Shown in pieces: positions 35,233 through 44,001 of a stretch of 64,000 bases of DNA; position 1 is the stretch's first letter, and every line of letters starts with the position of its first letter. The DNA lies in contig NZ_UZWD01000017.1 of NCBI RefSeq assembly GCF_900631955.1, positions 43,191 to 107,190 on the forward strand, given 5' to 3'. A model generated the notes under the pieces. That model saw nothing but the letters and a program-made list of their open reading frames with translations, did no database searches and was not told the DNA's origin. The position numbers and the translations under genes were made by a program. The stretch is from Devosia equisanguinis (GTDB lineage: Bacteria > Pseudomonadota > Alphaproteobacteria > Rhizobiales > Devosiaceae).

Positions 35233-35970
35233 TCAGTAATCCACGCCGGTGAGATAGAGCCCGCTTGCCGGCGCCATTGGGCCGCAGCGGGTGCGGTCGG
35301 CGGCGTCGAGCGCGGCGCGGAAATCGGCGGGGCTCCATTTCCCCTCGCCCACCAGCTTGAGCGATCCGACCATCGAGCGCACCTGATGGTGCAGGAACGA
35401 GCGGGCGCTGGCGGTGACCGAAATCACCTCGCCATCTCCGGTCACATCGAAGGCGTCGAGCGTGCGGATGGGCGAATTGGCCTGGCACTCTGCCGAGCGG
35501 AAGGTGGAGAAATCGTGCTGCCCCAGGATCAGCTGCGCAGCAATATGCATGCGGTCCACATCGAGCGGCTTGGCAACGTGCCAGACCTGGTTGCGCTCGA
35601 TCGCTGCCGGAGCCCGGCGGTTGAGAATGCGATATTCATAATGCCGCGCCTTGGCCGAAAACCGCGCCTCGAACTCTGGGCCAACCGCCGCGCACGCGAT
35701 CACCACCACCGGATGCGGCCGCAAGTGATAGTTGAGCGCCTCGCGAATGCGGAACGGATCCCAGTCCTTGCCGAGGTCGAAATGCGCCACCTGGCCCAGC
35801 GCATGCACGCCGGCATCGGTACGCCCGGCCGCCTGCGTCACCACCACCTCGCCGGAAAATCTTGCAATGGCCTCTTCCAGCGCCTGCTGCACGCTCATCC
35901 GGTCCGCCTGCCGCTGCCAGCCGCAGAACGGGGTTCCGTCATATTCGATGATGAGCTTGTAGCGTGCCAT
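35233..35970 (-). CDS. truA: tRNA pseudouridine synthase A
   Basis: 245-aa enzyme that makes pseudouridine at positions 38-40 of the tRNA anticodon stem. Hallmarks are [12 protein letters not shown] near the N-terminus, the catalytic Asp in [18 protein letters not shown] and [13 protein letters not shown] near the end. The start ATG overlaps the fmt stop. Gene order is def-fmt-truA. Confidence 0.96.
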   Translation of the reverse strand: MARYKLIIEYDGTPFCGWQRQADRMSVQQALEEAIARFSGEVVVTQAAGRTDAGVHALGQVAHFDLGKDWDPFRIREALNYHLRPHPVVVIACAAVGPEFEARFSAKARHYEYRILNRRAPAAIERNQVWHVAKPLDVDRMHIAAQLILGQHDFSTFRSAECQANSPIRTLDAFDVTGDGEVISVTASARSFLHHQVRSMVGSLKLVGEGKWSPADFRAALDAADRTRCGPMAPASGLYLTGVDY

Positions 35971-36893
35971 CAGCTGACTGTGGCCGGCAGCGGCCCGGCG
36001 CCGCGGAGGAAAGTGCCAGCGTCCATAGCGCCCTTGCCTTCGCGCTGCACCTGGATCAGCCGCACCGCGCCCGTGCCGCAGGCAATGGTGAGCCCATCCC
36101 CGATCAACGCCCCTGGCGCGCCGCTACCCTCGACAAGGCTCGAGCGCAGCGCCTTGATGCGCACCGGCTTGCCGCCCAGATCCAGCTCGAACCAGGCCCC
36201 CGGGAACGGCGAAAGCCCGCGAATACGGTTATGCACCTCATCGGCGCTTTGGGAAAAATCGAGCCGGGCCTCGGCCTTCTCGATCTTGGTCGCATAGGTC
36301 TCGCCGCTTGCCGGCTGCGGGGTGAAATCGAGGCTGCCGCGCTCCAGCGCCGCCAGCGCACGGCTCATCAGGTCGGCCCCGACGCGCATCATCTGGTCGT
36401 GCAATTCGCCCGCCGTCATCTCCGGTCCGATGGCAATGATCTCGGTCGGCCCCATGGCGCCGGTATCGAGGCCTTCATCCATCTGCATGACCACGATGCC
36501 GGTCTGTTTGTCGCCCGCCATGATAGCGCGCTGGATCGGCGCCGCCCCACGCCAGCGCGGCAGGAGCGATCCATGGAGGTTAAGACACCCATATTCTGGC
36601 GCGTCCAGTACCGGCTTGGGCAGGATCAACCCATAGGCCACCACCACTGCAACCTCGGCACCGAGGGCGGCGAACTGCGCCTGCTCGGCCTCGCCCTTGA
36701 GCGATCGTGGCGTGAAAACCGGAATGCCGAACGCCTCGGCCGCTTCATGCACCGGGCTCCGGCGCTCGGTCTGTCCGCGCCCCGCCGGCTTTGGTGCCCG
36801 CGTATAGACCGCCACCACCTCATGCCCGGCCGAGACGATCTCGGTCAGCGTCGGCACGGAAAATTCGGGCGTACCCATGAAAACGACGCGCAT
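35970..36893 (-). CDS. fmt: Methionyl-tRNA formyltransferase
   Basis: 307-aa enzyme that formylates initiator Met-tRNA using 10-formyl-tetrahydrofolate. The N-terminus [16 protein letters not shown], the catalytic [21 protein letters not shown] (Asn, His) and the Asp in [10 protein letters not shown] are all present. A C-terminal tRNA-binding domain follows about residue 205. It overlaps truA by 4 bp and is separated from def by a hairpin repeat. Confidence 0.96.
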   Translation of the reverse strand: MRVVFMGTPEFSVPTLTEIVSAGHEVVAVYTRAPKPAGRGQTERRSPVHEAAEAFGIPVFTPRSLKGEAEQAQFAALGAEVAVVVAYGLILPKPVLDAPEYGCLNLHGSLLPRWRGAAPIQRAIMAGDKQTGIVVMQMDEGLDTGAMGPTEIIAIGPEMTAGELHDQMMRVGADLMSRALAALERGSLDFTPQPASGETYATKIEKAEARLDFSQSADEVHNRIRGLSPFPGAWFELDLGGKPVRIKALRSSLVEGSGAPGALIGDGLTIACGTGAVRLIQVQREGKGAMDAGTFLRGAGPLPATVS

Positions 36894-36929
36894 GGCCGGA
36901 GCCCTTCGATCTGGATGCTTGTTTTATCG

Positions 36930-36998
36930 TCATTGCCCGGATTGATCGGGCAATCCATCGGCGGTTGCCTGGATCACCGGGTCAAGCCCGGTGATGAC
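36930..36998. repeat. Two-hairpin intergenic repeat between def and fmt
   Basis: ATTGCCCG (36932-36939) pairs with CGGGCAAT (36947-36954), and ATCACCGGG (36973-36981) pairs with CCCGGTGAT (36987-36995). Paired elements of this form, with a CCGGGTCAAGCCCGG core, are dispersed through many alphaproteobacterial genomes; this is recalled, not searched. Confidence 0.7.
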
Positions 36999-37022
36999 AG
37001 TATTCAACGCGACAGTGTCCGA

Positions 37023-37538
37023 TTACCGCGCCGCCAGCTTCGCCTGCTTGTCGAATTTCTTGATCACGCGGTCGCGCTTCAGCCGGCTCAGATAATCGAT
37101 ATAGAGCACGCCATCGAGGTGATCGAGTTCGTGCTGAATGCACACGGCCAGCTTGCCCTCGGCGTCCTTGGTGATTTCCTTGCCCTCGAGATCGGTATAG
37201 GTCACCGACACTTCATTGGGCCGCTCCACCTCGTAATAGAGCTCGGGAATCGACAGGCACCCCTCTTCGGTCACCTGCATCTGCTCGCCGAAATGAGTGA
37301 TTTCCGGGTTGATCATCACCAGCGGGGCAGGGGGCTCGCCCTCGCCGGCCAGGTCCATCACCACGATGCGCTTGAGCACGCCGATCTGCGGCGCAGCCAG
37401 GCCGATGCCCGGCGCGTCATACATGGTGTCGAGCATATCCTTGGCCAGCGTCTTGATCTCGTCGTCGACCTCGACGATCGGATCGGCAACGGCGCGCAGA
37501 CGCGCATCTGGAATGATCAAAATAGGGCGGATGGCCAT
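37023..37538 (-). CDS. def: Peptide deformylase
   Basis: 171-aa iron or zinc hydrolase that removes the formyl group from new proteins. All three signature boxes are present: PGIGLAAPQIG, EEGCLSIPE (Cys ligand) and QHELDHLDG (HExxH). Start chosen at the ATG at 37538 (MAIRPILIIPD); the long upstream frame covers non-coding sequence and the start of rmuC. Its substrate pathway partner fmt is the next gene. Confidence 0.96.
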   Translation of the reverse strand: MAIRPILIIPDARLRAVADPIVEVDDEIKTLAKDMLDTMYDAPGIGLAAPQIGVLKRIVVMDLAGEGEPPAPLVMINPEITHFGEQMQVTEEGCLSIPELYYEVERPNEVSVTYTDLEGKEITKDAEGKLAVCIQHELDHLDGVLYIDYLSRLKRDRVIKKFDKQAKLAAR

Positions 37539-37658
37539 GGCAGGGAGTCCGGCAAAAATGGGATTGCCCCCGATATGGCGATTTCCGCCGGTCCGGTCAA
37601 CCATATGGCACCGCGATAGAACATTCTGTGAACACCCGAATCGATCTAGAGATGGTGC

Positions 37659-38804
37659 ATGGACAGCACTCTCTTCACCCTCGGCGATATCCCGATCACT
37701 CTTGCCATGGCCGTCGCCTCTGCCGTCGGTCTCGTGCTGGTGCTCTTGCTGGTCCTGCTGCTTTCGGCCCTCCGCTCGGGTCGCGCGCGTGCCGCCGAAG
37801 CCATGGCGCAACAGGCGCGCTCGGCCGAGCTTGAGCGCCATCTCGCCGGCCTGATGCAGGTGCAGTCGGAAATGACGGGCCGCATGCAGACCATGTCCGA
37901 GATTTTCGGCTCCCGCACCTCCGACCTCGCCAGGCTGGTCAATGAACGGCTGGATTCAACCTCCCAACGCGTCGGACAGGCCCTGCAGGAGACTAGGACC
38001 CGCACCGACGAGGGCCTGAGCAAGCTGCATGAACGCCTCGCCGTCATCGACCGCGCCCAGTCCACGATTTCGGCGCTTTCTTCCGAAATCGTCTCGCTGC
38101 AGTCCATCCTCTCCAACAAGCAGACGCGTGGCGCCTTCGGGCAGGGGCGGATGGAAGCCATCATCGCCGATGGCCTTGCCCCCAATGCCTATGCCTTCCA
38201 GTCGACGCTCTCCAATGGCTCGCGTCCCGATTGCGTCGTGGTCATGCCCAATGGTGCGCCGTCGCTGGTCATCGACGCCAAATTCCCGCTCGAGAGCTGG
38301 CAACGTCTGAGCACGGCTTCCTCCCCCGAGGAATTGCGTCAGGCCCAATCCGGCTTCCGCGCCGACCTCGGCGTCCACATCAAGGCCATTTCGGAAAAAT
38401 ACCTGATCCCCGGAGAGACGCAGGACACCGCCTTCATGTTCGTGCCGTCCGAATCGATCTTTGCCGATCTGCATGAGCATTTCGAGGACGTGGTGCAGCG
38501 CGCCGCCCGCGCCCGGGTGGTGATCGTGTCGCCCGCCCTGCTCATGCTCTCGATCCAGGTCATCCAGGCGCTGTTGCGCGACGTGCGCATGCGCGAGCAG
38601 GCCCATCTCATCCAGAAGGAAGTGCGTGAGCTCTTGGCCGACATCACCCGCCTCGACGAGCGGGTCAATCGTCTCCAGACCCATTTCACTCAGGCGCAAA
38701 AGGACATTGGCGACATCGTCATTTCGTCGGGCAAGATCGCCCGCCGTGGCGACCGCATCGACGCCATGGATTTCGAAGACCAGCCGCGCCTGGCCGAGGA
38801 CTGA
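37659..38804 (+). CDS. rmuC: RmuC family DNA recombination protein
   Basis: 381-aa predicted inner-membrane-anchored nuclease-like protein. An N-terminal helix (about residues 10-37) is followed by a coiled coil (about 40-150) and the RmuC domain (about 170-360), with VIDAKFPLESW, the PD-(D/E)XK-like part, and FMFVPSESIFADLHE. In E. coli, loss of RmuC raises inversion at small inverted repeats. It is divergent from def. Confidence 0.9.
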   Translation: MDSTLFTLGDIPITLAMAVASAVGLVLVLLLVLLLSALRSGRARAAEAMAQQARSAELERHLAGLMQVQSEMTGRMQTMSEIFGSRTSDLARLVNERLDSTSQRVGQALQETRTRTDEGLSKLHERLAVIDRAQSTISALSSEIVSLQSILSNKQTRGAFGQGRMEAIIADGLAPNAYAFQSTLSNGSRPDCVVVMPNGAPSLVIDAKFPLESWQRLSTASSPEELRQAQSGFRADLGVHIKAISEKYLIPGETQDTAFMFVPSESIFADLHEHFEDVVQRAARARVVIVSPALLMLSIQVIQALLRDVRMREQAHLIQKEVRELLADITRLDERVNRLQTHFTQAQKDIGDIVISSGKIARRGDRIDAMDFEDQPRLAED

Positions 38805-38892
38805 TCAGGCGCTTTTCCGATCACATTCCCGCCGCCACCGAACCGACCCTCTGCCTCCGCGTTGAGCCAGCAACCCAACCCTGGAGGCCAAG

Positions 38893-39357
38893 ATGGCTCA
38901 GCCCCGCGACAATTCCGATGCCCTTATCCCCGTCGATGCCGTACTCGACGCCGGCGATCAGCCGGTCCTGTCCTTCCCCTATAGTCAGGACGAGATCGAG
39001 GACCTGCTCTATGGCGCCGACCGGCCGGTAGAAGAGCGCATGCAGCGCCTGCGTGACATGCGCGAGGAACTGGTGGCGCGCGAAAGCGGCGACTTCGGCG
39101 ACCAGGACCCCAAGGCCATCATGGTGGAAATCGACCGCGCGCTTGAGGAGTTGCAGGCCGATAGCGACTATGCCGACGAAAACGGCGCACTCGATGCCGC
39201 CATTGCCATCGATCCCAACGACCATCTCGACGCGCTGTCGCCCGACGATGTCGAAGCCCGCCAGGCCCTGACCGGCGAGGAAGACGAGGACAGTGACGAA
39301 AATTTCGACGCCGAACTCGAAGACGACGAGATCAACGAAACGCTGGGCCTGCAATAG
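38893..39357 (+). CDS. Acidic protein of unknown function
   Basis: 154-aa very acidic protein (many Asp and Glu, C-terminal EEDEDSDENFDAELEDDE) with no signal or membrane helix. A central segment RPVEERMQRLRDMREELVAR looks helical and coiled-coil-prone. I do not recognise the family. It follows rmuC by 88 bp and is convergent with recR; ggaggccaag precedes the ATG. Its strong charge suggests binding to a basic partner or masking of a nucleic-acid-binding protein, which is speculation. Confidence 0.72.
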   Translation: MAQPRDNSDALIPVDAVLDAGDQPVLSFPYSQDEIEDLLYGADRPVEERMQRLRDMREELVARESGDFGDQDPKAIMVEIDRALEELQADSDYADENGALDAAIAIDPNDHLDALSPDDVEARQALTGEEDEDSDENFDAELEDDEINETLGLQ

Positions 39358-39368
39358 GCGAACGCAAC

Positions 39369-39965
39369 CTAAATCTGCGTGCGGGCCTTGAGCGCCTGGC
39401 TCAGCGTGCCCTCATCGAGATAGTCGAGTTCCCCGCCCACCGGCACGCCATGGGCCAGGCGGCTCACCTTGACGCCGCTGCCGTCCAGCCGGTCGGTGAT
39501 GTAATGTGCGGTGGTTTGCCCCTCCACCGTGGCATTCATCGCCAGAACGATCTCGGCATAATCCGGTGCGCGTGCGATCAGCGCATCGAGATTGAGATCG
39601 TCGGGCCCGACCCCATCAAGTGGCGACAGCACGCCGCCCAGTACATGATATCGCACCTGGCCGACGCCCGCTCGCTCCAGCGCCCAGAGATCGGCCACAT
39701 CCTCGACCACGATCAGCATGCCGCTCTCGCCGCGCCTGGGGTCCGAGCAGATCGAGCAGGGGCTCATGGTGTCGATATTGCCGCAGACCTCGCAGGTGCG
39801 CACGGCAAGCACCGCCCGGTCCAGCGCCGCCGATAGCGGCAGCATGAGCTGGTCCTTCTTCTTGATCAGATGCAAGACCGCCCGCCGCGCCGAGCGCGGG
39901 CCCAGGCCCGGCAATCGGGCCATCAGCTGGATCAACTGTTCGATTTCCGGTCCGCCGGATGCCAT
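39369..39965 (-). CDS. recR: Recombination mediator RecR
   Basis: 198-aa DNA repair protein that loads RecA with RecF/RecO at gaps. It has the helix-hairpin-helix [19 protein letters not shown] and the zinc finger [17 protein letters not shown] Toprim domain follows with [12 protein letters not shown] and [12 protein letters not shown]. It is the usual third gene after dnaX and ybaB. Confidence 0.96.
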   Translation of the reverse strand: MASGGPEIEQLIQLMARLPGLGPRSARRAVLHLIKKKDQLMLPLSAALDRAVLAVRTCEVCGNIDTMSPCSICSDPRRGESGMLIVVEDVADLWALERAGVGQVRYHVLGGVLSPLDGVGPDDLNLDALIARAPDYAEIVLAMNATVEGQTTAHYITDRLDGSGVKVSRLAHGVPVGGELDYLDEGTLSQALKARTQI

Positions 39966-39968
39966 TTC

Positions 39969-40035
39969 AGTTCACCGGATCGCCCTCTCCCTTGTGGGAG
40001 AAGGTGGCGCGCAGCGCCGGATGAGAGGTGAGCGG
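39969..40035. repeat. Intergenic hairpin repeat between ybaB and recR
   Basis: CCCTCTCCC (39981-39989) faces GGGAGAAGG after a 4-nt loop, followed by GGCGCG/CGCGCC-like pairing (ggcgcgcagcgcc) and gatgagaggtgagcgg. This pattern is a common dispersed element in proteobacterial genomes. It lies in the 105-bp gap between recR and ybaB. Confidence 0.6.
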
Positions 40036-40070
40036 CACTTAGGCCGCTCGACTTTGCTTTGCCCTAAGGC

Positions 40071-40394
40071 CTAGAACGGAAACTTCATGCCCGGCGGGAT
40101 CGGCAGGCCGGCTGTCACGTCCTGCATCCGCCGCTGCATTTCGGCCTCGCTCTTGCCCTTGGCGTCGGTAAAGGCGGCGACGATCAGGTCTTCCACCATC
40201 TCGGCATCTTCGGGCTTGAGCAAGCTGGGGTCGATCTTGATCCCGCGCACATCGCCCTTGCCCGAAAGCGCCACGACCACCATCCCGCCGCCCGAACGGC
40301 CTTCCACCACCAGCTCGGCAAGCTCGGCCTGCATGGCCTCCATCTTGCCCTTCATTTCGCTGGCGGCTTTCATCATGCCCATGATGTCTTTCAT
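40071..40394 (-). CDS. ybaB: YbaB/EbfC family nucleoid-associated protein
   Basis: 107-aa DNA-binding protein of the YbaB family. The pattern GMMKAASEMKGKMEAMQAEL, then DPSLLKPEDAEMVEDLIVAAF and the C-terminal GLPIPPGMKFPF, is characteristic. It overlaps the dnaX stop by 4 bp. The dnaX-ybaB-recR order is widely conserved. Confidence 0.94.
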   Translation of the reverse strand: MKDIMGMMKAASEMKGKMEAMQAELAELVVEGRSGGGMVVVALSGKGDVRGIKIDPSLLKPEDAEMVEDLIVAAFTDAKGKSEAEMQRRMQDVTAGLPIPPGMKFPF

Positions 40395-42154
40395 TCGTCG
40401 TCCTCTTCGATCGGGGGCGCCGGCAGGGCCTCGGCAACGGCGGCCTCGTCGCGCACCGTCACATTGACCAGCTTGGCGCCGGGAAAGGTATCCATGATGG
40501 CTTTGACCAGCGGATCGTCATGCGCCGCCTGTGTCGCTGCCTGCTTCTTCTGCTCGTTTTCCTGGCGGATGGTCAGCCCCTCGGGGGCCTTGGTCGAGAC
40601 CATCACCAGCCAGCGCTCGCCGGTCCAGGCCTGCAGCCGCGCCGAGAGCGTCGCGATCATACCGGGATCGGCGCCATCGGCCAGCGCCACCTCAATGCGG
40701 CCCTGCTCGAAGGAAATCGGGCGCATTTGGCCTTCCAGCGCTAGCTTGACCAGCACGTCGCGCTTGGCCTGCGCCAGGGCGATCAAATCCTTGTAGCTGG
40801 TCAGCGTGGCGAGGGCCGGCTGCGCCACCGCCTGTGGACGCGTCACCGGATTGGGCGTGCTCACCGCCACTTCCATCGGCGCGGGACTGTGCTGCATCGC
40901 CTCGACCCGCATGGCCGACGCGCCGCCCGAAGAGCCCGAAGGTCCGCGCGGCGGCAAAGCCGGTGCGCTCTGGCTCGAAACAGCCACCTGTCCCTGTTGC
41001 GTCAGCTTGGCAATCACCTCGTCCGGGCTGGGCAGATCGGCGGCATAGGCCAGGCGAATGAGCGTCATTTCCGCCGCCTGCAGCGCATTGCCGGCGCGGC
41101 TGGTTTCTTCATTGCCCTTGAAGAGGATCTGCCAGGCCCGCGTCAGCGCCCGCATCGGCAGCCTTCCGGCGAGATCGCGGCCACGCGTTCGCTCATCCGG
41201 GGTCAGCGCGGCATCATCGGCTGCGGCGGGCACCACCTTGATGCGGGTGACCAGATGAGTGAATTCGGCCAGATCGCCCAGCAGCGTCTGCGGGTCGGCA
41301 CCCAGATCGTAGAGTTCGCGCAGTGCTGTCAGCGCCTCCCCGATCCGCCCGCCCATCACGTCTTCGAACAGGTCGATGATCCGCGCGCGGTCGCCCAGCC
41401 CCAGCATGGCCTTGACCGTGGCCGCCGTCACCGCGCCATTGCCATGGGCAATGGCCTGGTCGAGCAGGCTCAGACTGTCGCGCGCCGAGCCTTCGCCTGC
41501 CCGCACGATCATGGCGAGCGCGTCGGCCTCGAAGCCAATGCCTTCCTGCCCGAGGATCTTTTCGAGATAGCTCGACATGATCTCGGCAGGGATGCGGCGC
41601 AGGTCGAAGCGCTGGCAACGCGACAGGATGGTGATCGGGACCTTGCGGATTTCCGTGGTCGCGAAGATGAATTTCACATAGGGCGGCGGCTCTTCCAGGG
41701 TCTTCAGCAGCCCGTTAAAGGCCGCCGTGGAGAGCATGTGCACCTCGTCGATCACATAAACCTTGTAAGGCGCCGAAACCGGCCCGTATTTCACCGAGTC
41801 GATGATCTCGCGAATGTCGCCAATGCCGGTATTGCTGGCGGCGTCCATCTCCACCACGTCCACATGCCGTCCCTCGATGATGGCGCGGCAGTGATTGCCC
41901 TCCACTTCGAGATCGAGCGTGGGGCGGCGGCCGCTGGCATCCTCATAGTTGAAGGCACGCGCCAGGATACGGGCTGTGGTGGTCTTGCCCACGCCCCGCA
42001 CGCCCGTGAGAATAAAGGCATGGTGGATGCGGTTCTGCGCAAAGGCATTGCCCAGCGTCTGCACCATGGCATCCTGTCCCACCAGGGTGGAAAAGTCGCG
42101 CGGGCGGTATTTGCGCGCCAGCACCAGATAGGGGGAGGTCCGCTGGTCAGCCAT
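40391..42154 (-). CDS. dnaX: DNA polymerase III subunit gamma/tau
   Basis: 587-aa clamp-loader ATPase. Walker A is in GVRGVGKTTTARILA, Walker B in VYVIDEVHMLSTAAFNGLL, and sensor 1 in FIFATTEIRKVPITILSRCQR. The four-Cys zinc module of the E. coli protein is mostly absent (only NHC near residue 88), which seems usual for rhizobial DnaX. No slippery A-rich frameshift site for gamma was noticed. The SRP RNA gene lies just upstream on the same strand. Confidence 0.95.
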   Translation of the reverse strand: MADQRTSPYLVLARKYRPRDFSTLVGQDAMVQTLGNAFAQNRIHHAFILTGVRGVGKTTTARILARAFNYEDASGRRPTLDLEVEGNHCRAIIEGRHVDVVEMDAASNTGIGDIREIIDSVKYGPVSAPYKVYVIDEVHMLSTAAFNGLLKTLEEPPPYVKFIFATTEIRKVPITILSRCQRFDLRRIPAEIMSSYLEKILGQEGIGFEADALAMIVRAGEGSARDSLSLLDQAIAHGNGAVTAATVKAMLGLGDRARIIDLFEDVMGGRIGEALTALRELYDLGADPQTLLGDLAEFTHLVTRIKVVPAAADDAALTPDERTRGRDLAGRLPMRALTRAWQILFKGNEETSRAGNALQAAEMTLIRLAYAADLPSPDEVIAKLTQQGQVAVSSQSAPALPPRGPSGSSGGASAMRVEAMQHSPAPMEVAVSTPNPVTRPQAVAQPALATLTSYKDLIALAQAKRDVLVKLALEGQMRPISFEQGRIEVALADGADPGMIATLSARLQAWTGERWLVMVSTKAPEGLTIRQENEQKKQAATQAAHDDPLVKAIMDTFPGAKLVNVTVRDEAAVAEALPAPPIEEDDE

Positions 42155-42287
42155 GCCGCCCCTCCGTGCCGCGCTGCATTGGGATTCTGCCTTCGTTCAT
42201 GTCCGGACCATAGGGCAAGCCGCGTTCGACCGCAAAAGCCTATCGAGGTTTTGCGGGGCGCTCATGCCCAGTTGTGAACAGATTGAG

Positions 42288-42387
42288 TAGGAGGCTGGCA
42301 TCGACCCGTGAGGATCTCGTTGGGGCTGCTTCCTTCCGGACCTGACCCGGTTGGCGAGGAACACGTCCGCGCCAACCTCCCGAGAGG
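42288..42387 (-). ncRNA. ffs: Bacterial SRP RNA (4.5S, small type)
   Basis: On the minus strand the conserved apical loop GGTCAGGTCCGGAAGGAAGC (+ strand about 42333-42352) is intact. This is the Ffh-binding hairpin of signal recognition particle RNA. The outer ends pair: GGGAGGTTGGC at the 5' side with GCCAGCCTCC at the 3' side, giving a rod of about 100 nt. Exact ends are estimated. It sits 134 bp before dnaX, the usual alphaproteobacterial neighbour. Confidence 0.9.
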
Positions 42388-42525
42388 CTATATGCGGATT
42401 CTTGGCCAAGGATGCAAGAGGGAGTGGCCCTCGCTTCGCCCACACGATAAAAACACGTCACCTTGAAGTGATCCACTTGGCCACTTGTGTCGTTATGGAT
42501 GCGCCGGTCTCAATTGGAACCCTCC
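42388..42525. other. Intergenic region between ffs and the ECF sigma gene
   Basis: 138 bp that should contain the leftward ffs promoter and the rightward sigma-factor promoter. A GAAG near 42461 and a CGTTA near 42491 resemble ECF elements but are too far apart, so I do not call autoregulation. Confidence 0.4.
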
Positions 42526-43077
42526 ATGTCCGCCCAAGCCTCCCGAGACGAAATCTCCGATCTGCTCGCCCGCTGCGTCTTGCGCGACCAGGCCGCTTTT
42601 CGTGATCTCTACGATCGCACCAGCGCGAAACTGTTCGGCGTCCTCCTGCGTATCTTGAAAGACCGGGCCGAAGCAGAGGAAGCGATCCAGGAAGTGTATG
42701 TAAAGATCTGGTATCGGGCCGATCGGTTCGTTGCCGGCCAGGCCAGCCCCATCAGCTGGCTGGTGGCCGTCGCCCGCAATCATGCCCTCGACATTTTGCG
42801 CACCCGCCGCCCCGCCGCGGCCGATATCGACGCCGCGCTCGATATTGCCGATCCCGCGCCGTCGCCCGAGCGCATGACGGCCGACAGCCAGGATCGCGCC
42901 CGCATCGAACATTGCCTTGGCACCCTCGAAAGCGATCGCGCCGATGCCGTGCGCGGCGCCTATCTCGATGGCTATTCCTATGAAGAATTGGCTTCCCGTC
43001 ACGCCGTGCCGTTGAATACCATGCGCACCTGGCTGCGCCGCAGCCTCATCAAGCTGAAAGACTGTCTGGCGGCATGA
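42526..43077 (+). CDS. ECF-type RNA polymerase sigma factor (SigK-like)
   Basis: 183-aa group IV sigma factor. Region 2 includes FRDLYDRTSAKLFGVLLRIL and AEEAIQEVYVKIWYRADRF; region 4 includes LDGYSYEELASRHAVPLNTM and RTWLRRSLIKLKDCL. Start chosen at the ATG at 42526 (MSAQASRDE). It overlaps the anti-sigma gene by 4 bp. With RskA and fasciclin genes next door it resembles the SigK group. Confidence 0.9.
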   Translation: MSAQASRDEISDLLARCVLRDQAAFRDLYDRTSAKLFGVLLRILKDRAEAEEAIQEVYVKIWYRADRFVAGQASPISWLVAVARNHALDILRTRRPAAADIDAALDIADPAPSPERMTADSQDRARIEHCLGTLESDRADAVRGAYLDGYSYEELASRHAVPLNTMRTWLRRSLIKLKDCLAA

Positions 43078-43790
43078 GCATGGGTGACGACAATAATGCT
43101 GAAATGGGCGATGCCCGCCTGACCCAGGTGGCCGAATATGTGCTCGGCCTGCTCGATGCCGAGACCCATATTCGCGTGGGTCGCGCCATCGAAGCCGACC
43201 CGCGCCTGCGCGCCGAACGCGATTTTTGGCAGGCCCGCTTTGCCGGCCTCGATCGCGAATTCGAAGAGGTGGCGGCGCCCGCTCATGCCCTGCGCGCGGT
43301 GGAAGCGCGCCTCTTCGGCAAGGCGAGTGCAACCGCGACACGCTGGTTCGATTCCCTCTTTCTCTGGCGCGGCCTCGCCGCTGGCGCTTTGGCCGTGGCT
43401 GTCGCCGTGGTTGGTTTCGGCCTCATGCGCCCTGCCAGCGACTCGACCGCTCTGACCCAGCAATTGGTGGCTGCGCTTCAGTCCGAAGGCAGCGATGTGC
43501 AGTTCATCGCCGTCTATGACGGCGAGGGCAATGTGCGTCTGGCCGGTTTGTCCGGCGCGGCCCAGCCCGGCAGCGATTTTGAACTTTGGGCGATTCAGGG
43601 CGGGAACAATCCCATCTCCATGGGCGTTATTCCTGCCGGTGCCAAAACCAGCGTCCCCCTTTCGCCAGCGATCAGCGCGGGTTGGGGCGAAGGCTCGGTT
43701 CTGGCGATCACGCTCGAACAAGCCGGCGGCTCGCCCGATGGCAACCCGCACGGCCCCGTCGTTGCCCAAGGCGTCGTCACCAATATCTGA
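43074..43790 (+). CDS. RskA-type anti-sigma factor
   Basis: 238-aa single-pass membrane protein. The cytoplasmic N-terminal part (about 1-95) has LTQVAEYVLGLLDAETHIRV and should bind the sigma factor. One helix (about 102-122) crosses the membrane, and the periplasmic RskA domain has GSDFELWAIQGGNNPISMGV and VLAITLEQAGGSPDG. In Mycobacterium, RskA holds SigK inactive and is released by regulated proteolysis. It overlaps the sigma gene by ATGA. Confidence 0.9.
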   Translation: MSMGDDNNAEMGDARLTQVAEYVLGLLDAETHIRVGRAIEADPRLRAERDFWQARFAGLDREFEEVAAPAHALRAVEARLFGKASATATRWFDSLFLWRGLAAGALAVAVAVVGFGLMRPASDSTALTQQLVAALQSEGSDVQFIAVYDGEGNVRLAGLSGAAQPGSDFELWAIQGGNNPISMGVIPAGAKTSVPLSPAISAGWGEGSVLAITLEQAGGSPDGNPHGPVVAQGVVTNI

Positions 43791-43823
43791 CGGCGCTATT
43801 CACAGTTGTTTTCTGCATTTTTC

Positions 43824-43866
43824 AAGCAATCGGCTCTTCGATGGGGCTGATTGCTTTTCATTTTCC
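43824..43866 (+). terminator. Rho-independent terminator after the anti-sigma gene
   Basis: AAGCAATC (43824-43831) pairs with GATTGCTT (43849-43856), with four further inner pairs, followed by ttcatttt. It separates the sigma/anti-sigma operon from the fasciclin gene. Confidence 0.75.
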
Positions 43867-43923
43867 GCGAATGTGGCGCCGAAAAAAATAATCGACAAAA
43901 ATGCGAAAAAAATGAAATCGGCT

Positions 43924-43950
43924 GAAACTTGTTCTTTGAGCCTTCGTAAC
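43924..43950 (+). promoter_or_regulatory. Candidate ECF-type promoter of the fasciclin gene
   Basis: GAAAC (43924-43928), 16 bp, then CGTAA (43945-43949), near the common ECF pattern GGAAC-N16/17-CGT. It lies 52 bp before the fasciclin ATG and after a terminator, so the gene is independently transcribed. Control by the adjacent sigma factor is inferred. Confidence 0.45.
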
Positions 43951-44001
43951 TTCCCGTGACCCCGCTGAAACATGGGGCAAAATCGAGGAAGGAACAAACA
44001 G

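Noticed and set aside
42461..42495. Autoregulatory ECF promoter before the sigma gene
   Set aside because: GAAGT and CGTTA are present but 21 bp apart, outside the usual 15-17 bp spacing.
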